A stretch of 14,276 nucleotides of DNA, taken from assembly GCA_030689795.1 (NCBI GenBank), contig JAUYEO010000055.1:1-14276 (forward strand), written 5' to 3'. Every line of letters starts with the position of its first letter. Within the stretch, counting starts at the first letter, position 1. Source of the DNA: Desulfobacterales bacterium (GTDB lineage Bacteria > Desulfobacterota > Desulfobacteria > Desulfobacterales > RPRI01). Positions 1-5,456 of this stretch are shown piece after piece. The notes under the pieces are model-generated. The model saw only the letters and a list, made by a program, of their open reading frames with translations, did not search any database and was not told the DNA's origin. A program made the position numbers and the translations under genes.

Positions 1-427
1 CTTTAAATTTATCTTTATTTATATCCTGTTCGGTTTTAATTTCAATAAACTTTTGCTCATAATTTACTCGTAGTTTCTTCAACCCACTTAATTCTTCTTG
101 GAATTTTTTATTGATGGCACTGATATTTCTTACACCTAAAAAACCGATGATAGTAAAAACGCCAAGAATAATTGTAATTACAATATTTATCATCTGAATA
201 TATGAGGAATATGTTTCTTTAAGGAGATCCTTTTCGATGCGATAATTAAGCTGGTCCCGCCTTACTTCTTGTAACGCATCTTTAATCAGTTGAAGATCAG
301 ATTGAAGTTTGTCAATTAATTGGATTGATTTAGGTAACTGCTTTTCATTTTTCTCAGACGCATTGCATAAATTGAACATGATTCCAATTAAAAAAACAAA
401 TAAAAGTATTAAAGTTTTTTGTTTCAT
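1..427 (-). CDS. Partial hypothetical exported/membrane coiled-coil protein (C-terminus beyond the left edge)
   Basis: The minus strand is open from an ATG at 427 to the window edge, giving 142 residues with no stop. An AGGA sequence about 9 nt upstream of the ATG can serve as ribosome binding site. Residues 1-24 look like a signal peptide or anchor (MKQKTLILLFVFLIGIMFNL, then CNAS). Residues about 25-80 are polar and helical with heptad-like spacing. A clear membrane segment follows at about 82-101 (INIVITIILGVFTIIGFLG), and then a Lys/Glu-rich probable coiled coil continues to the edge. The cysteine at residue 21 might be a lipoprotein site (FNLC), but the hydrophobic run suits either reading. 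I do not recognise a family; the pattern recalls small bitopic proteins with a coiled-coil cytoplasmic tail. Base composition is much more AT-rich than the core genes to the right, which suggests acquired DNA. Function unknown. Confidence 0.7.
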   Translation of the reverse strand, partial: MKQKTLILLFVFLIGIMFNLCNASEKNEKQLPKSIQLIDKLQSDLQLIKDALQEVRRDQLNYRIEKDLLKETYSSYIQMINIVITIILGVFTIIGFLGVRNISAINKKFQEELSGLKKLRVNYEQKFIEIKTEQDINKDKFK

Positions 428-725
428 AAGGATTATTCCTTTTAATAATGGGAGCGAGTCCGGGATGCCCTTTGCTTCTAAAGTTTCTTCGCCCCCCTGT
501 AGATGAAAGAATGTGCTCATTATTTAAACTTACTTTCGGGAATCTTTCCGCTGCGCTTCGCCTCCAGACAACCTCTCGTGATGATGCCCTCGCCCTTCAC
601 CTATCCTTTGGCTCCACAAATACCTGTCTATAGGAGAATTTTTTTTGACAAGCGAAGGCCATATGGAGGTTCGACCATGAACTCATCAGAGGCCGTCTTT
701 GAGGATGGTTGACAGATTCCGCCCG
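428..725. other. Gene-free block between the partial gene and the toxin-antitoxin pair
   Basis: About 300 bases hold no gene I can support. Composition shifts sharply near position 447 from AT-rich to mixed, C-rich sequence on the plus strand. Small open frames on the plus strand (448-633 and 503-712) have no recognisable domain and overlap each other out of frame. The block could be the worn end of a mobile element, but I see no clear terminal repeat, target duplication or transposase fragment, so this stays a guess. Confidence 0.4.
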
Positions 726-1091
726 CTATAAATCCTCAGGATCAGTTGTTCCGACATTCAAATCCTGAAGTTTCCTGCAAGCCGCTTCCAGAGGACTGAG
801 TTTGTTTTGAACCACATCCCACAATATGGGCAAATTTACTCCGAAATAATCGTGAATAAGAATGTTTCGTAATCCCTTAATCTTGCGCCAGTCGACTTCC
901 GGAGCGGCTTTTTGGACCTCATCCGGCAGTTTCCCTGCCGCCTCGCCGATGATCTCTATATTTCGAATGACGGCGTCCTGGGTTTTTCGGTCCGCGGCAA
1001 AAACATCTTCATCCTGATCTTTCACGTAGGACCTGACTCGGAGTATAGCATCCATGATGTCATCCAGATAAAGGCGAAAGTCTCTACGCAT
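726..1091 (-). CDS. hepT: HepT-like toxin (DUF86 family), type VII toxin-antitoxin
   Basis: This is a 121-residue helical protein of the HepT/DUF86 family, HEPN-fold ribonucleases that cleave RNA and are silenced by an MNT nucleotidyltransferase partner. The diagnostic RX4HXY catalytic motif is present near the C-terminal third (RNILIHDY), preceded by the family block RNIEIIGEAAGKLP. I chose the ATG at 1091, which gives the usual MRRDFRLYLDDI start and overlaps the stop of the upstream antitoxin in ATGCGTAG. A GTG at 1103 would add four residues and is less family-like. The overlap implies translational coupling with the nucleotidyltransferase gene. In characterised pairs the antitoxin AMPylates the tyrosine of this motif, and that tyrosine is present. 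The reading frame looks intact, so the toxin is probably functional. The family assignment is firm; the substrate RNA is unknown. Confidence 0.9.
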   Translation of the reverse strand: MRRDFRLYLDDIMDAILRVRSYVKDQDEDVFAADRKTQDAVIRNIEIIGEAAGKLPDEVQKAAPEVDWRKIKGLRNILIHDYFGVNLPILWDVVQNKLSPLEAACRKLQDLNVGTTDPEDL

Positions 1092-1374
1092 AGGCCACTT
1101 CACGTCTGATTATCGGTCTGAGCCTGGGTTTGATTGAATCAGCCAGAACCAGATCGACGGGGCAATTGAAAGTATCCTCAAGATAAAATTTCAAATCCAT
1201 GTAATGGTCAAAAGATGGTTGATCAAGTTCCACCAGGATATCTATATCGCTTTGATCATCTGCGACGTTGCGAAGACGGGAACCGAAGAGTCCAATCCGC
1301 CGTACGGAAAATCGGTCGGAAAGCTCTTGTTTATTCCTTGAAAGAAAATCCAGTATATCTTGTTGTTTCAGCAT
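1084..1374 (-). CDS. mntA: MntA-like nucleotidyltransferase antitoxin
   Basis: This is a 96-residue minimal nucleotidyltransferase. The polymerase-beta-type active site is complete: GLFGSR, then ten residues on the paired acidic residues SDIDIL, and a third carboxylate in the strand CPVDLV. In the known MntA-HepT systems this enzyme transfers AMP from ATP onto the tyrosine of the HepT catalytic motif and so neutralises the toxin. I placed the start at the ATG at 1374 (MLKQQDILDFL) because AAAGGA lies about 7 nt upstream. A longer reading from a TTG at 1419 would add 15 charged residues with no ribosome binding site. The antitoxin comes first and overlaps hepT by 8 nt, the usual order for the type VII class. 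No autoregulatory operator could be identified in the upstream spacer. Confidence 0.9.
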   Translation of the reverse strand: MLKQQDILDFLSRNKQELSDRFSVRRIGLFGSRLRNVADDQSDIDILVELDQPSFDHYMDLKFYLEDTFNCPVDLVLADSIKPRLRPIIRREVAYA

Positions 1375-1856
1375 ATATCGATCCTTTTCCCGATTCGGTT
1401 CTTGTTTATCACATTTCAAAATTTTAATAAAGATCAGTATAGTTTATAGATATTTTCAAAAGATTATTACTGTTCGGTGGGATCAGGTACGTTCATCAAT
1501 ATATAAGTTGATCATGTTTCAAGATTCAATTTCAGTTCTTCTGCCTGTATCCGGCCACGCTCACCGCCGATTGAGTTATATTCAATCACCCGGATAGCTC
1601 CCGCTGCCTCACATTCAGATATTCCCCCTCTTTCATCCTCCAATACCACTGTCAAGTTATATATTGATGAACGTATTCGCCCCCAGATGTTAAGAGAAAT
1701 TCTCCGTTTTAAGGAAAAGAACCTGCATATTTTATTTTTCGGTTATACAAATAAAATGAAAAGTTGCGCTAAAAAACCATGTTTTGCTAATTTTGTCAAA
1801 TACTTTTGACCGCACAGTTTTATATGAGAATACAGAAGACAGAATAAACCCTCTTG
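1375..1856. other. Long gene-free spacer with an inverted-repeat element
   Basis: About 480 bases lie between aat and the toxin-antitoxin pair without a supportable gene. They hold a 188-bp segment bounded by near-perfect inverted arms (see the repeat entry), a short palindrome GAGAAATTCTC at about 1694-1704, and a 9-bp AT hairpin (ATTTTATTT / AAATAAAAT, 1729-1757). The latter lies about 100 nt beyond the aat stop. On the minus strand a frame through about 1517-1725 stays open and reads protein-like (VVLEDERGGISECEAAGAIR), but it has no good start, ribosome site or family match, so it may be a gene relic. Confidence 0.5.
1488..1675. repeat. Inverted-repeat-bounded element, possibly MITE-like or REP-like
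   Basis: The left arm at 1488-1511 and the right arm at 1652-1675 are inverted copies sharing TACGTTCATCAATATATAA followed by [G/C]TTGA, that is 23 of 24 positions. Each arm is flanked outside by a G-rich stretch (GGTGGGATCAGG left, CTGGGGGCGAA when the right side is read inverted). The interior holds a second small palindrome, GATTGA-N7-TCAATC at 1569-1587. No target-site duplication was found. The structure fits a non-autonomous mobile element or a REP-type sequence mobilised by a RAYT/Y1 transposase elsewhere; that reading is inference. Confidence 0.6.
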
Positions 1857-2543
1857 TCAAGTCTGACGACCCCATTTCCCTTTCAGTGTCGGTAAGGCAA
1901 GGGATTTTTTCAATTGCTTCAGAAAAAGGCTCCTTTGAATTTCTCTTGCCCCGAAACGCTTTAGATGACCGGTTGAAATCTGGCAGTCGATAAGATCAAA
2001 GGAGTATTCCTTAAGATAATCAACGAGGCAGGCAAAGGCGACCTTTGAGGCATTGCTCTCAAGGGTAAACATCGATTCTCCGAAAAAGCATCTTCCAAGC
2101 GAAACACCGTAAAGACCGCCGGCAAGAATTCCATCCTTCCATGCTTCAACCGAATGAGCGTAACCGTTTTCATGAAGCCTGCAATAAGCATCTATCATAT
2201 CCCTGACAATCCAGGTTCCTTCATTTTCCCTTCTCCCGGCACCGGCGCACAGATTGATAACCCGCGAAAAAGCAGTATCGAAAGTCACTTCAAACGCGCC
2301 TCTCTTAATTATTTTTTCCAGGCTCTTTGAAACTCTCGTTTCATCGGGATAGAGAACAAGGCGGGGGTCGGGCGACCACCAGAGGATGGGTTCATCTTCC
2401 GAATACCAGGGGAATATGCCGAGGCTGTACGCAAAAAGGAGCCTATCTTCGCAAAGATCGCCTCCGATTGCAAGAAGGCCGGTTTTGTCCGCAAGCTGCG
2501 GGGGAGGAAAAATTATTTCATCGGTCAGACGATATACCGGCAT
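1857..2543 (-). CDS. aat: Leucyl/phenylalanyl-tRNA--protein transferase
   Basis: This 228-residue cytoplasmic enzyme moves Leu or Phe from aminoacyl-tRNA to proteins with exposed basic N-terminal residues, creating ClpS-recognised N-degrons. Family landmarks run in order: GGDL (27-30), GIFPWY (42-47), WWSPDPR (55-61), GTWI (109-112), HSVEAW (130-135), GGLYGVSLG (142-150), FFGESMF (153-159, with E156 matching the glutamate studied in the E. coli enzyme), DCQ (186-188) and HLKRFGA (193-199). Length matches the family (about 230). The ATG at 2543 gives the normal N-terminus, though no clear ribosome binding site precedes it. It lies 133 nt downstream of clpA on the same strand, so the enzyme that makes the degron and the machinery that reads it are side by side, perhaps in one transcript. 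Nothing looks broken. Confidence 0.96.
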   Translation of the reverse strand: MPVYRLTDEIIFPPPQLADKTGLLAIGGDLCEDRLLFAYSLGIFPWYSEDEPILWWSPDPRLVLYPDETRVSKSLEKIIKRGAFEVTFDTAFSRVINLCAGAGRRENEGTWIVRDMIDAYCRLHENGYAHSVEAWKDGILAGGLYGVSLGRCFFGESMFTLESNASKVAFACLVDYLKEYSFDLIDCQISTGHLKRFGAREIQRSLFLKQLKKSLALPTLKGKWGRQT

Positions 2544-2616
2544 TGATAATATGGTTTTTTGTTTCTGGTTTACCGTTTTTAGTAATAAAAGCGTAAAGTT
2601 ATATATTATGCTTTAG

Positions 2617-2655
2617 TCATAAGTTTCAAGTTACAGGTTTTCCGCCTGACGCGGA
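2617..2655. repeat. Degenerate 7-bp tandem units and a small hairpin between clpA and aat
   Basis: TCATAAG, TTTCAAG, TTACAGG and TTTTCCG follow one another at 2617-2644, a degenerate period of 7. A perfect 5-bp hairpin TCCGC-CTGAC-GCGGA follows at 2641-2655. The hairpin is not followed by a T-run on either strand, so it is not a standard terminator. Similar short-period repeats occur at other gene borders in this window. Confidence 0.45.
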
Positions 2656-2676
2656 CATCTTATCTCTTGTTTCCTG

Positions 2677-4971
2677 TTAATTGCTGACAGTTTCCGGCTT
2701 CCTTATTTCGCCGGAATGACGAAAAGAAGATGCCTGGAAAAAAGCAAAAGAAGGTTTGCCTTCGAAAAGATCGAGACTGACGCTGCCGCCTTTCTGAAGC
2801 CTGCCGAACAGGATCTCGTCCGAAAGAATATCCTTGATTTCGGTCTGAAGCACCCTTGCGAGGGGTCTTGCCCCGTATCTCGGATCATAACCTTTATTTG
2901 CAAGCCAGGGTCTTAAGGCGCCGGAGTAAGAGAGGGATACTTTTTTTGCCGCAAGCTGCTCTTTAAGCTCGGCCATGAACTTATCGACCACCATCTCCAT
3001 TATGCCCGGAGTAAGAGGTTTAAAATTGATCATGTCATCAAGCCGGTTTCTGAATTCGGGGCTGAAAATGTTCTCAACCGCCTTTTTCCCCTTGCTTTCC
3101 GGGTCATACCTGACCTCCCCGAAACCGATTGTCTGGGCGCTCATTTCACGCGCTCCGGCATTCGATGTCATGATTATTATGACATTCCTGAAATCGGCTT
3201 TTTTACCGTTGTTGTCCGTCAAAGTCGCGTGATCAAGAACCTGAAGAAGTATATTGAAAAGATCCGGATGGGCCTTTTCTATTTCGTCGAAGAGCAGGAC
3301 GCAGTGCGGGTGTTTGCGCACGCCGTCCGTCAGGAGGCCGCCCTGGTCAAAGCCTATATAGCCGGGCGGAGCCCCTATCAGGCGGGCAACGGCATGTTTT
3401 TCCATATATTCGCTCATGTCAAACCGCATGAACTCTATTCCCATGATGGCTGCGATCTGCCTTGCCACCTCCGTCTTCCCGACGCCGGTAGGACCAGTAA
3501 AGAGGAACGACCCTATGGGACGGCACGGAATACCGAGCCCTGCCCTTGAACGCTTGATCGACGTCACAAGAGATTTGATCGCGCCGTCCTGGCCGAAGAC
3601 AACCCCCTTCAGCCTCTCCCCGAGATTCTCAAGCTTCGACCTGTCTGATGCGGATACGCTATTCTCGGGTATCCTTGCCATTTTCGCCACTATTTTTTCG
3701 ATGTCGGCAGGATGTATCTTTTTCCTGTGCATTGAGCCGGAAAATTTAACAAAAGCCCCGGCCTCGTCTATAACATCGATGGCCTTATCGGGGAGGTACC
3801 TGTCGTTTACATGCTTTGCCGAAAGCTCGGCTGCCGCTTTAAGGGCCGCATCGGTATATTCGATGCCGTGATGCTCCTCATAATGGAATTTGAGGCCTTT
3901 TAAGATCCGGATGGTTTCGGAGACTGTCGGCTCCGGAACTTCTATCTTTTCGAAGCGGCGTGACAATGCCCTGTCTTTAGTAAAATAGTTTTTATATTCC
4001 TCGTAAGTCGTTGACCCTATGCAGCGCAGTTCGCCTGTTGCAAGAGCGGGCTTTAAAATATTTGACGCGTCCATGGAGCCGCTGCTCGTCGCTCCGGCCC
4101 CGACAATTGTGTGTATTTCATCTATGAACAGAATGGAGTTTTTCTTTCCCTGAAGCTCCGAAATAACCCCTTTCATCCGCTGCTCGAAATCGCCCCTGAA
4201 TTTCGTACCCGCAAGAACCGCCCCAAGGTCAAGAGAATAAATACGGACATCTTTGAGTGCGTCAGGAACATCTCCCTTTAATATTTTCTGTGCAAGACCT
4301 TCGGCAAGCGCCGTTTTCCCCACCCCTGGGTCGCCCACAAAAACAGGGTTGTTCTTTCTTCTTCTGCAAAGCACCTGCAGGGTTCTCTCTATTTCAAGAT
4401 CGCGGCCGATGAGAGGATCGAGTTTCCCATCCGCAGCCATTTTAACGAGATCCATTGTAAATGATTCCAGAAATTCGGATTTCTTTTTCTTGTCTGTCTT
4501 TTCAGTTTTGGCAAAACCGCCCGGTCCTTCCTTCGGGCAGGTTTTCTGAATATCATGGGATATGTAGTTTAAAACGTCAAGACGGGTAACCCCTTCAAGT
4601 GTAAGGAAATATTCCGCATAGGAATCCTTCTCCTCGAAAACGGATGCAAGGATATCCCCGACTTCAACTTCCTGTTTTTCCGCAGAACGAGCATGGTTGA
4701 AAGCTCTCTGTATCACTCTCTGGAATCCGGTTGTCTGCTGTAAAACATATTTGACGCCATCCGGAGCCGTCTCGACTCTCATCCTGAAGAAATTTTCGAG
4801 AGCATTGAACAGGTTTTTTACATCTCCACCGCAGCTTTCTATTATTTCAACACCTGCATTATCGTGCAGAATCGCAAAAAGAAGATGCTCGGTCCCGACA
4901 TATTCATGGCGCCTTCTTTTTGCCTCCTTTACGGCAAGGCCGAGTGTTGCGCTCAGTTCCTTACTAATCAT
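2677..4971 (-). CDS. clpA: ATP-dependent Clp protease ATP-binding subunit ClpA
   Basis: This 764-residue AAA+ unfoldase delivers substrates to ClpP. The N-domain (1 to about 145) contains the Clp repeats that bind ClpS. The first ATPase module has Walker A GDPGVGKT (213-220), Walker B ILFIDE (280-285) and the arginine-finger region RALSRRF (334-340). The second has Walker A GPTGVGKT (493-500), Walker B LLFDE (559-563) and the ClpP-docking loop IGF (615-617), which marks it as ClpA rather than ClpB; the long ClpB middle coiled coil is absent. The ATG at 4971 follows the clpS stop by 5 nt, with AAGGGG upstream. The last 14 residues (RHSGEIRKPE and beyond) resemble translation of a GTCATTCCGGCGAA-type DNA repeat rather than conserved protein. 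Clear assignment. Confidence 0.97.
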   Translation of the reverse strand: MISKELSATLGLAVKEAKRRRHEYVGTEHLLFAILHDNAGVEIIESCGGDVKNLFNALENFFRMRVETAPDGVKYVLQQTTGFQRVIQRAFNHARSAEKQEVEVGDILASVFEEKDSYAEYFLTLEGVTRLDVLNYISHDIQKTCPKEGPGGFAKTEKTDKKKKSEFLESFTMDLVKMAADGKLDPLIGRDLEIERTLQVLCRRRKNNPVFVGDPGVGKTALAEGLAQKILKGDVPDALKDVRIYSLDLGAVLAGTKFRGDFEQRMKGVISELQGKKNSILFIDEIHTIVGAGATSSGSMDASNILKPALATGELRCIGSTTYEEYKNYFTKDRALSRRFEKIEVPEPTVSETIRILKGLKFHYEEHHGIEYTDAALKAAAELSAKHVNDRYLPDKAIDVIDEAGAFVKFSGSMHRKKIHPADIEKIVAKMARIPENSVSASDRSKLENLGERLKGVVFGQDGAIKSLVTSIKRSRAGLGIPCRPIGSFLFTGPTGVGKTEVARQIAAIMGIEFMRFDMSEYMEKHAVARLIGAPPGYIGFDQGGLLTDGVRKHPHCVLLFDEIEKAHPDLFNILLQVLDHATLTDNNGKKADFRNVIIIMTSNAGAREMSAQTIGFGEVRYDPESKGKKAVENIFSPEFRNRLDDMINFKPLTPGIMEMVVDKFMAELKEQLAAKKVSLSYSGALRPWLANKGYDPRYGARPLARVLQTEIKDILSDEILFGRLQKGGSVSLDLFEGKPSFAFFQASSFRHSGEIRKPETVSN
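2703..2721 (-). repeat. GTCATTCCGGCGAA-type repeat fragment inside the 3' end of clpA
   Basis: On the minus strand the sequence CGTCATTCCGGCGAAATAA occupies the last codons of clpA and encodes R751-H-S-G-E-I-R. The core matches a repeat I know from many bacterial genomes, including deltaproteobacteria. ClpA C-termini are variable, so an insertion here would be tolerated. Only one copy is visible in the window, so its repeat nature rests on recall. Confidence 0.4.
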
Positions 4972-4976
4972 TTATT

Positions 4977-5294
4977 CTACCCCTTCTCAACGGAACATCT
5001 CAACGGAAAACCCTTTTTACGGGCAAGGGCATGTACGGAATTCATTTTTGTCTCCGCCACCTCCAGAGTATACAAACCGCACATTCCTCTCCCCTGCCTG
5101 TGAACATTTAACATAATAAGGATCGATTCCTCCATCGATTTCTGGAATACCGTCATAAGCACCTCAATGACAAAATCCATGGTGGTATAGTCATCGTTGT
5201 GAAGCAGCACCCTGTACATGGAAGGCTCTTTGATCTCATCTTTGACATCGGAAAGGGCGCTCTCTTCAATTTCCGGACTTATATTATTTCCCAT
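4977..5294 (-). CDS. clpS: ATP-dependent Clp protease adaptor ClpS
   Basis: This 105-residue adaptor binds proteins starting with Leu, Phe, Tyr or Trp and presents them to ClpA. After a flexible acidic N-terminal tail (1-25) the core fold carries the N-degron pocket: LHNDDYTTMDFV (31-42, with N33, D34, D35 and the gating methionine M39), M61 and VH (64-65), followed by the conserved GRGMCGLYTLEVAETK block (68-83). All pocket residues I can align with E. coli ClpS are kept, so binding of bulky hydrophobic N-termini should be normal. The ATG at 5294 gives the family N-terminus. The stop lies 5 nt before clpA, the classic clpSA pair. A sigma-70-like promoter lies about 120-150 nt upstream, past the end of the copper operon, and a stable hairpin lies in the presumed leader. 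Confidence 0.96.
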   Translation of the reverse strand: MGNNISPEIEESALSDVKDEIKEPSMYRVLLHNDDYTTMDFVIEVLMTVFQKSMEESILIMLNVHRQGRGMCGLYTLEVAETKMNSVHALARKKGFPLRCSVEKG

Positions 5295-5329
5295 AAACCA
5301 CTTATGTTCAACAAAACATTTGAAGCTCC

Positions 5330-5365
5330 CCGCAACAAGCCGAGGGTGACCGCTTGCTATTGCGG
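5330..5365 (-). repeat. Stem-loop in the clpS leader
   Basis: CCGCAA-CAAGC (5330-5340) pairs with GCTTG and TTGCGG (5352-5356 and 5360-5365), an 11-bp stem interrupted by a 3-nt CTA bulge around an 11-nt loop. It lies between the cusA stop and the clpS start, within the leader of the predicted clpS transcript. No T-run follows on the minus strand, so it is not a standard terminator. It could be a dispersed palindrome, a transcript-stabilising hairpin or a regulatory leader. Confidence 0.5.
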
Positions 5366-5413
5366 TTCAATAAATTCTATAAAATAACCTTTCCAGGGAC
5401 AATATGATTTTAT

Positions 5414-5442
5414 ATAATAATGATGATCCGGCAAAAAGTCAA
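5414..5442 (-). promoter_or_regulatory. Sigma-70-type promoter candidate for clpS-clpA
   Basis: On the minus strand TTGACT (5442-5437) and TATTAT (5419-5414) are separated by exactly 17 nt, each one mismatch from consensus. Transcription would begin near 5407 and leave a leader of roughly 113 nt before clpS. The site starts just 15 nt beyond the cusA stop, so clpSA need not depend on copper-operon readthrough. Confidence 0.5.
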
Positions 5443-5456
5443 AAACAGCCTTTTTT

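Noticed and set aside
448..712. Two overlapping short plus-strand open frames
   Set aside because: They overlap out of frame, have no recognisable motif or good ribosome site, and may be chance frames in a composition-shifted block.
1268..1597. Plus-strand open frame opposite mntA and into the spacer
   Set aside because: It is antisense to a clear nucleotidyltransferase and has no protein features of its own.
1652..1656. TTGACA-like sequence at the right arm of the inverted-repeat element as a promoter
   Set aside because: No acceptable -10 box lies at 16-18 nt, so it is better explained as part of the repeat arm.
1729..1757. 9-bp AT hairpin downstream of aat as a terminator
   Set aside because: The stem is pure A/T and lacks a GC core, and it lies about 100 nt beyond the stop; chance in AT-rich DNA is likely.
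3416..3871. 151-residue plus-strand open frame opposite clpA
   Set aside because: It is a shadow of the conserved AAA+ coding frame, low in recognisable structure.
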